Part shown: positions 24,488-33,556 of the stretch, one piece after another
Position numbering within the stretch: the stretch's first letter is position 1
Layout: every line of letters begins with the position of its first letter
Origin: Syntrophothermus lipocalidus DSM 12680
GTDB taxonomy: Bacteria; Bacillota; Syntrophomonadia; Syntrophomonadales; Syntrophothermaceae
Reading direction: 5' to 3'
Length of the DNA stretch: 64,000 bases
Assembly (NCBI RefSeq): GCF_000092405.1
Contig: NC_014220.1
Coordinates: forward strand, 1,178,001-1,242,000
Translations under genes and position numbers: made by a program
Notes under the pieces: generated by a model
Told to the model about the DNA's origin: nothing
Database searches by the model: none
The model's input: only the letters and a program-made list of their open reading frames with translations

Positions 24488-27229
24488 CTACGGTGCAACC
24501 TTCTTTTCCATACTGTCCAAAACCGTCTTCAGTTTTTCGATGTTTTCCCCATATCCGGCCCAGTTGCCCTGCCGCAGGTTTTCCTGGGCCTGGTCGTAAT
24601 AGTCTTGCGCTTGTTTGACCAGTTCTTCCAGAGTAACTTCGCCGGGAGCAACCGGGGTTAGATCAGGACGGGTTTCCTGGGCAGTCTGGTTTTCACCGAA
24701 CAACTGGACCATGGCCTCATCCAGGCTCTCGGCCATGACAACCCTGTCTCCGTAAACGGCAATGACGGCTCTCAGCTCCGGGATCTGGCTTTGTTCCGCC
24801 TGGAGGTAGAGCGGTTCAATATACAGTATCGAATGGTTGATAGGGATAACCATGAGATTACCGCGGTAAGCCCTTGACCCCCTTTGATTCCACAAGGTCA
24901 GTTGCTGCGATATCCTAGAATCCTGGTTGATGCGCGACTCCACCTGCATTGGACCAAATACCAATTCCTGTTTAGAGAAGTCGAACAAAAGAAGTCTTCC
25001 GTAATCCTCACCGTCGGAACGGGCACAGAGCCAGGCCACCATATTTTGTTTCTTGGCTGGGGTAAAAGGCATCATCAAGATGTATTCGGGCTCGGGTTCG
25101 CCTGGCAGGCGCATTATGATGTAGTACGGTTCCATGTCTCTGGGCTGGTCTTCAAAAATCTCGCGCGGTATATTCCACTTGTCCTCTTTATTGTAGAACA
25201 CACGGGGATCCTGCATGTGGTACACAGCCAGCATCTGGGCCTGCACCGAGAAAAGGTCCTCCGGATAGCGGACGTGCTGCCGCAACCCTTTGGGCATTTT
25301 TTCCATCGGAGTGAAAAGGCGGGGGAAAATGCGGGCATACGACCTTACTACTGGGTCCCGGCTGTCAGCCAGATAAAACTTCGTTTCTCCAGTGTACGCG
25401 TTAACAACGACCTTGACCGAGTTGCGTATATAATTGGCTCCGCTGTTTTCAAAAGGAGCTGAATACGGGTACATGTCGGTTAAGGTGTAGGCGTCTCGTA
25501 TCCAGTACAGCTGGCCTGAATCTATTACCAGGTAAGGGTCCCCGTCAAACCTCAAAAAAGGAGCTATCTTGCGCATCCTTTCATCTATATTGCGATAGAA
25601 CAACACGTAACTGTCAGATGTTATATCGTTTGAAAGCAGTATCTTGTAATCGTGAAAGACCCAAGCCAAAATCAACCTGCGGCCAAACGAATTGATCTTG
25701 ACCCCGCTCGTGTCCTGGTAGGTGGTCCACACGTTTTTATCGCCCGACGGGTAGTCGAACTCCTGGGTTTTGGTCCTGACGAAAACATACTGGTCAGTAC
25801 TCTCGCCGAAATAGATTTCCGGTCGTTCGATTTTCAGGTCAGTCAAAAACCTCGGGGGTATATCCCGGATAAACAACCGCGGCAAACCTTCTTGGGCAAC
25901 CTCGTTGACCGGGCTCATCGCTACGCCATAACCGTGGGTATACTTTAGGTGTTGATTTATCCAGGTTCGCGCTTGTTCCGGCAGTTTATCCTGAGCCAGT
26001 TCCCGTCCCGCCAGCATAACCTGGCGGTATTTGCCATCGATAACATAACGGTCGACATCGATATCATTGAATTGGTAATACAACCGGATCTCCTGTATTT
26101 CTTTGTACGTCTTCTTTAGGGGCTGCCAGTCCCACAAGCGAATATTCCTGACGGTATCTTCGTTGTTCTTAATATCATCCCAACCTAGATTGTATTGAAC
26201 GTTAAACGTCTTGCTTTCCACCCTGTCGAGGCCGTAGGCCTCCCTTGTCATTTTGATGTTATGTTCAATGTACTGTTGTTCCCGCGCAAACTCGTTAGGC
26301 TCGACCGCGAACTTCTGAACAAGCCAGGGGTAAATCCCGAGTAGGGTTACCGAGGAAACCACCCACACGGCTAGGCCAGCCACGATCCAGCTCATCTTTT
26401 GGAGAAAAACATTCATGGCAATAACCAAACCGACAAGTAACGCGATAACCAGGAGCACCTTGTACCCCAGTAACCGGGCGTGAATATCCGCATAGCCCGC
26501 CCCGTATACCACTCCACTCGGCGAATACAGAAGAGCATAACCCGCAAGCTTGTATCCCCAAGCCTTCAAAAATAAGATGGCAGCCACTAGAACCGCCAGG
26601 TGCTTCTTCGAGTAGGAAAACTCCCTCCAATCAGCAAAAAATACCTCGAAGGTGACCGTCATAAGGTACAAGAGCGCGGTGCAGATGGTAGCTATGATGA
26701 GAGTACCCATGAGATAACCATATAAGAGGCGGTAAAACTTGAGGCTAAAAACGTAGAACCCTATATCTTTGTTGAAAACAGGGTCGGTTTTGCCGAAAGG
26801 AACCGAGTTGAGATACTGGAGAACAACCGCCCACTTTCCACCCACAATCGATGCAAGTATAAAGGCCAGGAAAAGGCTTATGGCTAAAAGTATCCACCCT
26901 GAGACGCGAGCTCCCAACCACCGTTGCCAGGGGGTTTCGGGATTGAGGTAGATGATGCTACGTCCTTCGTCATTGACCGGTGGGGGCTGGTCGCGAAGCA
27001 CGTTACGCCGGGCAACCGCCAAATTAACATATATGATGGCAAAAGCAAACAGGAATGCTGCTGTTGTGACCAGTATTTTGCTTACTAGGGCAGTGCCGAA
27101 AACACTGCCGAACCCCAGCGAATCGAACCACAACCAGTCAACGTACAGCCTGGCCCCGGTAGAAGCCAGCCCTACTAAAAGCAATAAAAGAATCAGCCAC
27201 CCGTACCGACTAATGCCACCCTTCACCAA
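24488..27229 (-). CDS. UPF0182 family membrane protein
   Basis: 913 aa, full length for the family. Seven or so transmembrane helices lie in the first 310 residues (opening WLILLLLLVGLASTGARLYVD), then a large extracytoplasmic domain (about 310-850; AYGLDRVESKTFNVQYN, YSAPFENSGANYIRNSVKVV). The C-terminal 60 residues are helical (AQDYYDQAQENLRQGNWAGY) as usual in UPF0182. Function unknown. The start is TTG 27229 or GTG 27226 behind AAAGGAG. Confidence 0.9.
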   Translation of the reverse strand: MVKGGISRYGWLILLLLLVGLASTGARLYVDWLWFDSLGFGSVFGTALVSKILVTTAAFLFAFAIIYVNLAVARRNVLRDQPPPVNDEGRSIIYLNPETPWQRWLGARVSGWILLAISLFLAFILASIVGGKWAVVLQYLNSVPFGKTDPVFNKDIGFYVFSLKFYRLLYGYLMGTLIIATICTALLYLMTVTFEVFFADWREFSYSKKHLAVLVAAILFLKAWGYKLAGYALLYSPSGVVYGAGYADIHARLLGYKVLLVIALLVGLVIAMNVFLQKMSWIVAGLAVWVVSSVTLLGIYPWLVQKFAVEPNEFAREQQYIEHNIKMTREAYGLDRVESKTFNVQYNLGWDDIKNNEDTVRNIRLWDWQPLKKTYKEIQEIRLYYQFNDIDVDRYVIDGKYRQVMLAGRELAQDKLPEQARTWINQHLKYTHGYGVAMSPVNEVAQEGLPRLFIRDIPPRFLTDLKIERPEIYFGESTDQYVFVRTKTQEFDYPSGDKNVWTTYQDTSGVKINSFGRRLILAWVFHDYKILLSNDITSDSYVLFYRNIDERMRKIAPFLRFDGDPYLVIDSGQLYWIRDAYTLTDMYPYSAPFENSGANYIRNSVKVVVNAYTGETKFYLADSRDPVVRSYARIFPRLFTPMEKMPKGLRQHVRYPEDLFSVQAQMLAVYHMQDPRVFYNKEDKWNIPREIFEDQPRDMEPYYIIMRLPGEPEPEYILMMPFTPAKKQNMVAWLCARSDGEDYGRLLLFDFSKQELVFGPMQVESRINQDSRISQQLTLWNQRGSRAYRGNLMVIPINHSILYIEPLYLQAEQSQIPELRAVIAVYGDRVVMAESLDEAMVQLFGENQTAQETRPDLTPVAPGEVTLEELVKQAQDYYDQAQENLRQGNWAGYGENIEKLKTVLDSMEKKVAP

Positions 27230-27312
27230 TCTGTCTCCTTTCTCTGTGGCTCAACCTGTGAGCCCTTGCTCTCCTGTGAAACCGGTTACATCATCTGCGC
27301 CGATTATCTGGA

Positions 27313-28152
27313 TCAGTAGATGCCTTTAAGCAGCGTTTCTTTCCGCAGACCGGAACAGTTGCAGCGTGTAGCCGCAGGGATCGAGCGAACAGTCTCCACG
27401 ATGACGCGTCCCAGCGAGTATCCTTCTGAGTAGAATATTTCTTCCAGTTCACGGTGCTCCCAAGATTCTACCACGCCTTCAGCATAGTTGACGACCAGGT
27501 ATATCCCAGCGTAACATGCCCCTATTTCCCGGGCCAGGTATACTTCAGGGCACAGGCTCTGACCTACCACGTCAGCCCCGGCCATTCGGAACAGGTTGAC
27601 CTCGGCCGGGCTTTCAAAGTGTCGCCCGTCGGTGACCGCATAAACCCCGCGATCAAATACCCGATACGAAGTCAGTCTGGCAGCCGTTTCTACTAATAAA
27701 CGGCGCAGTTCGGGACAAAGTGCCTCTCGCATTATCAGAAGATAGTGATCGTCGAGCCCGACGTCTTTCCGCATGGAAAAGTCTATGTAGTCGTTAGGCA
27801 CAACCACATCCCTGGGTTTGAGTAGGTGGTTTATACCCCCTACTCCCCCTTCACCGATTATCTTTTGAACCCCCGCCTCCCGCAAAACCCAAAAAACCTG
27901 CTGGGATGCCTGTTTGCGGGTTACGCCCCGTCTCCAGCCGTGCATGCGGCAGGTCAGAATATGACGGGATTCTCCCTCTTCCGTAGTCAGTTCAAAACGT
28001 TTAAAAGCCGGGCTTCTGCCGTAAGGGGTATCGAACTGCAATCCGTCTTCGATCGCACGCACATAATCAAGCCCCAATTCCTCAGGGAAGTCTATGTTGA
28101 AGGTGCTGGATCCCCCGATGACCGCATATTCGCAAGCAGGGATACTCTTCAC
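27313..28152 (-). CDS. MTAP-family purine nucleoside phosphorylase in the menaquinone cluster
   Basis: About 279 aa. YAVIGGSSTFNI near the N-terminus, the central EGGVGGINHLLKPRDVVVP and VVGQSLCPEVYLAREIGACYAG are the MTAP/PNP phosphorylase pattern. The start is GTG 28152, which has AGAGGGG 9 nt upstream; the frame to 28170 begins inside the mqnC stop. Directly behind mqnE-mqnA-mqnC, it may remove the purine from (amino)futalosine, a step for which no other gene is seen here, or recycle 5'-deoxyadenosine made by the two radical SAM enzymes. Both roles are inferences. Confidence 0.82.
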   Translation of the reverse strand: MKSIPACEYAVIGGSSTFNIDFPEELGLDYVRAIEDGLQFDTPYGRSPAFKRFELTTEEGESRHILTCRMHGWRRGVTRKQASQQVFWVLREAGVQKIIGEGGVGGINHLLKPRDVVVPNDYIDFSMRKDVGLDDHYLLIMREALCPELRRLLVETAARLTSYRVFDRGVYAVTDGRHFESPAEVNLFRMAGADVVGQSLCPEVYLAREIGACYAGIYLVVNYAEGVVESWEHRELEEIFYSEGYSLGRVIVETVRSIPAATRCNCSGLRKETLLKGIY

Positions 28153-28166
28153 GCTTCTCGCCCCTC

Positions 28167-29240
28167 TCACAGCTCATCGTAAACCTGCAGAATCTTGTAT
28201 TCGGTGTCCCTCAAAGCCGGAGTCTTTCCCGTTTTCCTGATAAGCTCTATCATGCGCTCCCGGCTCATCCTGTAGCAGAGTCCGGTAGCTTTGACCACGT
28301 TCTCTTCAATCATGATGCTGCCCAGGTCATCGGCTCCGAAAAAAATCGACAACTGCCCTATTTGCTCTCCCTGGGTAACCCACGAACCCTGAATGTGCTC
28401 TATGTTATCCAGGTACAGCCGGCTCAAGGCCAGTGTACGCAGGTACTCACTGCTGGTTACCTTTTGCCCCATCAGTTCGTTGTTACCCGGCTGGTAGGTC
28501 CACAGGATAAAAGCGCGAAACCCTCCGGTCCGGTCCTGCAGCGAACGCACAGCTTCTAGGTGGGCCAGGCGGTGCTCCGGCCCGTCAATGCTACCCATCA
28601 TCATGGTGGCAGTAGTCTTGAGGCCGGTTTCGTGAGCCTCCTCCATTATGCGCAGCCACTCTTTGGTTTTTATCTTGTTGGGGCTGATGTACGACCTTAT
28701 CTCATCATGCAGCACTTCTGCCCCGCCTCCCGGCAGGGAATCCAGACCGGCTGCGGCCAGCCTTTTCAATGTCTCGCGGGTAGTAAGGCCCGACACTTTG
28801 GCGATGTGAGCTATCTCGGGGGCGGTAAGAGAGTGCACGGTGATATTAAAGTTTTCTTTTATGCTTCGAAACATGTTTTCAAAAAACTCTATGCCTAAAT
28901 CAGGATGCAGGCCTCCCTGTATCATTACCTGCGTGGCCCCGAGATCAAGGGCTTCTCGGATCTTGTTGAACAATTCTTCTTCCGTTATCACGTAGCCGTC
29001 CTCTGCCCCGGGAGAACGGTAGAACGCGCAAAATCTGCATCCACACGAGCATATGTTTGTATAATTGATATTGCGATCGATAATGAAAGTCACAAGATTG
29101 TCGGGAAAAAGCCGGTCCCTGACCAGAGCCGCAGCCTGTGCCAGCTCTAATAGATCAGCTTCGTGAAAAAGAAACAAGAACTCCTCTGACTCCATGCGCC
29201 GGCCCTGGACCAGCTCGGCCAGAATATTTTTGGCATTCAA
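28167..29240 (-). CDS. mqnC: Cyclic dehypoxanthinyl futalosine synthase MqnC
   Basis: 357 aa radical SAM enzyme. The cluster motif appears as CSCGCRFCAFY (CxxxCxxC, about 63-73), with GGLHPDLG, LPGGGAEVLHDEIR, WVTQGEQIGQL and FGADDLGSIMIEENVV matching MqnC rather than MqnE. It closes the cyclic ring from dehypoxanthine futalosine in the futalosine route to menaquinone. TTG 29240 follows GGAGG and nearly abuts the mqnA stop; its own stop overlaps the reading region of the phosphorylase gene. Confidence 0.93.
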   Translation of the reverse strand: MNAKNILAELVQGRRMESEEFLFLFHEADLLELAQAAALVRDRLFPDNLVTFIIDRNINYTNICSCGCRFCAFYRSPGAEDGYVITEEELFNKIREALDLGATQVMIQGGLHPDLGIEFFENMFRSIKENFNITVHSLTAPEIAHIAKVSGLTTRETLKRLAAAGLDSLPGGGAEVLHDEIRSYISPNKIKTKEWLRIMEEAHETGLKTTATMMMGSIDGPEHRLAHLEAVRSLQDRTGGFRAFILWTYQPGNNELMGQKVTSSEYLRTLALSRLYLDNIEHIQGSWVTQGEQIGQLSIFFGADDLGSIMIEENVVKATGLCYRMSRERMIELIRKTGKTPALRDTEYKILQVYDEL

Positions 29241-29243
29241 CGC

Positions 29244-30071
29244 TTATACCTCCAAGAACTCCAGTGAAGGGACGCCTGTTAAGGCTCCTATACTGTGAGC
29301 TTCTTCGTAATACCGCCTCAGTCCCTGTTTGAGCTTCGCATCAAAGCCGAACTTGAGAACGGAGAAATACTCCTCCAAGAATTGCGCGGAGAATGAACTA
29401 CCATTGACCGCGGCCTGGGCTACTTCCTGCGTCCGGTTCAGACTATACTGAACCGAGCTTACCAGCGCTTTCTGTATGAATGTAGCCTCCTCTAAGTTGG
29501 TTTCAGCAAAATCCCGACGTACAGCCCATACCGCGCAAACCATGGGTTCTCCGGTATAATCCTTCCACTCCTCGCCGAGGTCATAGACAAAAAGTTCACC
29601 GTTCGCCCGCTGGCTGGAATGCATGGCGTCGTCCCCAATCAACAACGCAGCGTCCGCCTCCTTCAGCATGAAGTCGAGATCGGGCTCTGTTACCGCGTAC
29701 TCCGCTTCCAGCTTGTACTTGCGTTCCATCAGTATGCGTAACAAAACGTGGGAGGTGGCCGAAACGTTAGTCAGGGCTATCCTCTTTCCGCCTAATTCTG
29801 CTATGGGAAGTTTCGAAAAAAGAAGGATGCTCATCACCCTGCCGTCGCAACTTATCGAGATACCAGGAACCAGCAGCAGATCTTCCGCATTTCGGGCATA
29901 CTGTATAGAAGATATGGGAGTAAGGTCTAGTTCTCTGCTCACAAGCATCCGGTTCAGCTGAGCCGGTGTGCCCTGCACCAGCTCTATGTCCGGCAGAGCG
30001 TCAAGCGCTCTCAACCCGTACAGTACGGGGAAACAGTTGAGAAACCGAATATGTCCAATCCTTGCTCTCAC
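29244..30071 (-). CDS. mqnA: Chorismate dehydratase MqnA
   Basis: 275 aa with the periplasmic-binding-protein-like fold of MqnA: IGHIRFLNCFPVLYGL at the start, ELDLTPISSIQYARN, VSATSHVLLRIL and LLIGDDAMHS. It removes water from chorismate in the first futalosine-pathway step. GTG 30071 follows AAAGGGG. It lies between mqnE and mqnC and is clearly co-transcribed. Confidence 0.93.
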   Translation of the reverse strand: MRARIGHIRFLNCFPVLYGLRALDALPDIELVQGTPAQLNRMLVSRELDLTPISSIQYARNAEDLLLVPGISISCDGRVMSILLFSKLPIAELGGKRIALTNVSATSHVLLRILMERKYKLEAEYAVTEPDLDFMLKEADAALLIGDDAMHSSQRANGELFVYDLGEEWKDYTGEPMVCAVWAVRRDFAETNLEEATFIQKALVSSVQYSLNRTQEVAQAAVNGSSFSAQFLEEYFSVLKFGFDAKLKQGLRRYYEEAHSIGALTGVPSLEFLEV

Positions 30072-30116
30072 CGTAAAAATGCCCCTTTTCGTTTTCAGAC
30101 TGGAACGCTGTCTAGA

Positions 30117-31196
30117 CTAATACCTGGCAACAACGTTGTAGACGGTATCTCTTTCTACCGGCTCGTAGCCAGCCGCTTTGATCAACCGTATGAGTTCTGG
30201 TTTAGCAATCCCTACATCGGTCTTAGCACCCGCCGCGTGGGTAATCCGTTCTTCCACCACCGTGCCGTCCAAGTCATCGGCCCCAAATTCCAGGGAAAGC
30301 TGAGCCAAAGGCACTCCCAGCATTATCCAGAAGGCTTTTATATGATCCACGTTGTCGAGCATCAGACGCGATATGGCGAGAACCTTGAGATCTTCCACCG
30401 CCGTCGTGCGCTGGATATGACTTAGCCGGGTGTTTTCGGGATGGAAAGGCAGAGGTATAAAAGCTTGAAAGCCCCCGGTCTCGTCCTGAAGTTCGCGCAA
30501 TGACAATAGGTGGTCAACCCTGTCTTCAATCGATTCGATGTGCCCGTAAAGCATGGTAGCGTTGGTACGTAATCCTAATTGATGAGCAGTGCGGTGCACG
30601 TCGAGCCATTCCTCGGCCGTAGCTTTCCTGGGACAAGTGATACCACGCACTTCGTCCTTCAATATCTCCGCTCCGCCTCCGGGAAGCGACCCCAAACCTG
30701 CAGCTTTAAGGGTCTCCAAGACTTCCCTAACGGTGAGACCAGATATCTTTGAAAAATACTGTATCTCCACCGCGGTAAACGCTTGGAGGTGAACATGGGG
30801 AAATTCCCGATGCAGCTCGTTTATAACCTGTACATAATAATCAAACGGGAGTTGGGGATGTAAAGCGCTCACCACGTGTATTTCGGTTATGTTCAGGGGT
30901 ACAGCCTCTCTGGCTAGTCTCAAGGCTTCTTCCACCGTCATAGTGTAGGCACCAGGAGCCTTTGCATCCCTGCCAAAGGCGCAAAACTCGCACTGGGAAA
31001 TGCAAACATTAGTAAGGTTTATGTGTCGGTTCACGTTGAAGTAAACATCGCGCCCGGTTTTTCTCCACTTAACCGCCCTGGCCATCTCCCCCAGGGTTAG
31101 GATATCATTTACGGAAAAGAGATAAATTCCCTCCTCCCGGTTCAGTCTTTCTCCGTCTTCGACCTTCGCTCTTATTTCGCTCAATCTCCTGTCCAT
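30117..31196 (-). CDS. mqnE: Aminofutalosine synthase MqnE
   Basis: About 359 aa radical SAM enzyme. CISQCEFCAFGRD (CxxxCxxC, about 62-74), VSALHPQLPFDYY, LPGGGAEILKDEVR and FGADDLDGTVVEERI identify MqnE. It joins the MqnA product to the adenosyl moiety of SAM. ATG 31196 has GGAGA about 10 nt upstream; the frame to 31220 has none. It is the first gene of the mqnE-mqnA-mqnC-phosphorylase operon; mqnD is not in this window. Confidence 0.93.
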   Translation of the reverse strand: MDRRLSEIRAKVEDGERLNREEGIYLFSVNDILTLGEMARAVKWRKTGRDVYFNVNRHINLTNVCISQCEFCAFGRDAKAPGAYTMTVEEALRLAREAVPLNITEIHVVSALHPQLPFDYYVQVINELHREFPHVHLQAFTAVEIQYFSKISGLTVREVLETLKAAGLGSLPGGGAEILKDEVRGITCPRKATAEEWLDVHRTAHQLGLRTNATMLYGHIESIEDRVDHLLSLRELQDETGGFQAFIPLPFHPENTRLSHIQRTTAVEDLKVLAISRLMLDNVDHIKAFWIMLGVPLAQLSLEFGADDLDGTVVEERITHAAGAKTDVGIAKPELIRLIKAAGYEPVERDTVYNVVARY

Positions 31197-31245
31197 CGTG
31201 TCTCTTTCTCCTCGCAACACTTTATTTAGGTTGGATCCTTAAACT

Positions 31246-31254
31246 ATTATAGCA
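31246..31254 (-). promoter_or_regulatory. Extended -10 promoter of the mqn operon
   Basis: On the minus strand TGC-TATAAT lies about 50 bp ahead of the mqnE start. There is no good -35 at 17 bp, as is common for extended -10 promoters. It sits in the short gap after the ABC-class ATPase gene. Confidence 0.5.
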
Positions 31255-31285
31255 AAAACGATTACGGTCCTATTTTATTTTTCAG

Positions 31286-33001
31286 TCAGTTTTTAACCCT
31301 CAGTGTACGCATCCGATTTATGGCTGCAGCTGTTTCCAATATCCTAGGAAACGCCAGATCCCCAGGGTGTTGCCCGTAGAATGGCGAAACCACATCTAGC
31401 CCTTTTTCTGTTATGTCTTCATACACTAATTCCAACACTTGACGCAGCGAACGTTGCCCATCGACGTAACGCGTGCAATACAGAATGATATCGGCGATAG
31501 CTCGCGTCTGGCTGGAATCAACTATCTGTTCCACTAAACTCAAATCGATTGTCAGCTCGCCAAACACCACCGTGTGCAGACCTCTGGCCTCAGCTTTCAC
31601 TTTGCGCCCGCGGAACGGATTAAAGCTTTCCTTGAGAGGCACGCGTTGTCTGCAAGCCGGCAAACCTCCCGGAACTTCCGGCTGCCTTTTGGTGGGTAAC
31701 TGCCGGGAAGTCAGCTTGGCTTCCTTCGTCACATCATGCGGACGATAATTATCCATCATAATTACGGTGTCGCACACGTCGAAGTAGTCCCCTGCCCCGC
31801 CCATGACTATTATGGTCGATACCCCTTTTTCGCGGTACAACTGCTGCACCCGGTCGATGTAAGGGGTAATAGGTTCTTTCTCCTTCGGTACCAGCATCTG
31901 CATGCGGGCATCCCTGATCATGAAATTGGTGGCACTTGTATCTTCGTCTAGGAGCAAGACCTCGGCTCCCATTTCCAGGGCTTCGATTATGTTGGCTGCT
32001 TGGGAAGTGCTGCCACTGGCATTTTCAGTAGTGAAGCTGCTCGTAGGCTCTCCCGACGGCAAGTTGCTGATAAAAGTAGTTATGTCAACTTTTTGCACAT
32101 AACGCCCATCCTCGGCTCGGATTTTGACCGCGGTCGGATTAGTAATTACCCACTCGCGTCCGTCCCCCGCGATATGGTTGTATATTCCCCTCTCGATAGC
32201 CTTCAAAAGGGTGCTTTTGCCGTGGTACCCTCCCCCTACGATCAAGGTTACCCCGGTCGGAATACCCATACCGGTTATCGGTCCGTGATGTTTGGTGTCG
32301 ATCACTACTTCAAGGGTTGAGGGAGCAAAAAACCGGACAACTTCTGAGGTGGTCATCGGCTTGTTGCTGATACCGCTTTTTCGTGGAAGAACCGAGCCGT
32401 TGCCGATAAAAGCTACCAGCCCCAGCGCCTTCAGTTGGCTACGGATCCAGTTCTGATCTTCGAACATCCATACGTGCCGGCGTAATTCCTCCTCCTTCCA
32501 GGCGTTCATAAAAAAGGTGCCTTCAACTACAGCTCCCAATTCCTCCGTCAACATGCTAGCCGCCTCGTGTCCCAAAACAGTGCGACCGGCTGCGGGTAAC
32601 CCGACAGAAATTCTAGCTTCCAAGTAATCGGTGCCGATCCTTACCGCAGTTCGTGGCAGGACCTCTTGTTCCCCGGCATCGATGTGAATCATCCCGCTCT
32701 TGCCCGTTCCTCTTCGCCCCTTCACAAGGCGAGCAATAACCATCTCTGCGCGACGGGCCAATATATCTCCCAACGCCACCTTGCGCTCTATTCCGTCCAG
32801 GAGATAGTCTGGAAATCCCGCCCGACTCAGGGGCACTTGAACCCGAACTCGAGATGGGGAAGCAAAAGGGTCTCCTTGTACGTGGTCTATATAGAGTAAG
32901 TGAGTCCCCATTTCGTAGCTTCCTCTTATCTCCTGATAGGCCTTGTAACCTCTTCCTTCAATCCGCGACAGAATCTTGACTAAATCCGCCTTTTTCAACA
33001 T
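31286..33001 (-). CDS. ABC-class ATPase domain protein
   Basis: 571 aa. It belongs to the large single-protein ABC_ATPase family, without transporter partners. GVTLIVGGGYHGKSTLLKAI is the Walker A (about 257), AEVLLLDEDTSATNFMIRD the Walker B region, and SGSTSQAANI an ABC-signature-like segment. The family is thought to act on nucleic acids or RNA but its role is not established. ATG follows GGAGG. A strong hairpin at 33048-33083 separates it from the upstream gene. Confidence 0.88.
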   Translation of the reverse strand: MLKKADLVKILSRIEGRGYKAYQEIRGSYEMGTHLLYIDHVQGDPFASPSRVRVQVPLSRAGFPDYLLDGIERKVALGDILARRAEMVIARLVKGRRGTGKSGMIHIDAGEQEVLPRTAVRIGTDYLEARISVGLPAAGRTVLGHEAASMLTEELGAVVEGTFFMNAWKEEELRRHVWMFEDQNWIRSQLKALGLVAFIGNGSVLPRKSGISNKPMTTSEVVRFFAPSTLEVVIDTKHHGPITGMGIPTGVTLIVGGGYHGKSTLLKAIERGIYNHIAGDGREWVITNPTAVKIRAEDGRYVQKVDITTFISNLPSGEPTSSFTTENASGSTSQAANIIEALEMGAEVLLLDEDTSATNFMIRDARMQMLVPKEKEPITPYIDRVQQLYREKGVSTIIVMGGAGDYFDVCDTVIMMDNYRPHDVTKEAKLTSRQLPTKRQPEVPGGLPACRQRVPLKESFNPFRGRKVKAEARGLHTVVFGELTIDLSLVEQIVDSSQTRAIADIILYCTRYVDGQRSLRQVLELVYEDITEKGLDVVSPFYGQHPGDLAFPRILETAAAINRMRTLRVKN

Positions 33002-33047
33002 TGTTGATCCTCCTAAACTATTATTTAGGCAGAACGCAATTTACAAT

Positions 33048-33083
33048 AAAACTAGCCTTAAGCCGTAGCCTAAGGCTAGTTTT
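33048..33083. terminator. Hairpin terminator, probably bidirectional
   Basis: AAAACTAGCCTTA (33048-33060) pairs with TAAGGCTAGTTTT (33071-33083), a perfect 13 bp stem. On the minus strand it is followed by ATTGTAAATT and ends the gene at 33142; it leaves about 45 bp for a promoter of the ATPase gene. Confidence 0.8.
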
Positions 33084-33141
33084 GCCCACTCTGGAGTGCA
33101 TAACCACCTAGCTTACTTTGTACGAAGAATAGGACGCGAGA

Positions 33142-33483
33142 TCATGAACTAGAAACTGCCTGTTTTTGCTTGCCCCTTCGATTCTTGCGGGGCTTGCGAC
33201 CCGAAGTAATACCACTGTCTTCCATTGAATAGAGTGCGAGCAACCATTCGAGCCTAGCGATGACTTCCTCCGTAGTTCCGCTACCCGTGTAAACCAAAGG
33301 CTGGCATGGGAACTTCTGTAGAAACCCCAAAAGATCCCGCACAGTCCCTGCAATGCTACTGGCTATCTGCTTCGTCTCCGCCGATACTACCTGTTGTTCA
33401 AGCTTTTGTTCGAGCTCCAAGGTATATTGTAGGATGTCTTCCAACTGATCCAAGATTATGCCGGCTGGTAAAAAATTCGTCAA
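33142..33483 (-). CDS. Hypothetical protein, 113 aa
   Basis: Family not recognised. It is helical and soluble: an N-terminal coiled-coil-like stretch (ILDQLEDILQYTLELEQKL), a middle TVRDLLGFLQKF, and a very basic C-terminal tail (SGRKPRKNRRGKQKQ) that could bind nucleic acid. The start is probably TTG 33483 behind GAGGG with short spacing. It lies between ddl and a terminator. Confidence 0.5.
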   Translation of the reverse strand: MTNFLPAGIILDQLEDILQYTLELEQKLEQQVVSAETKQIASSIAGTVRDLLGFLQKFPCQPLVYTGSGTTEEVIARLEWLLALYSMEDSGITSGRKPRKNRRGKQKQAVSSS

Positions 33484-33556
33484 GGTCCCTCATCCCTGAT
33501 AATTGATAGTTACTATTTCTACTTTTTCCGTCATAATCCTGCTCGTTTTTAAAAAC

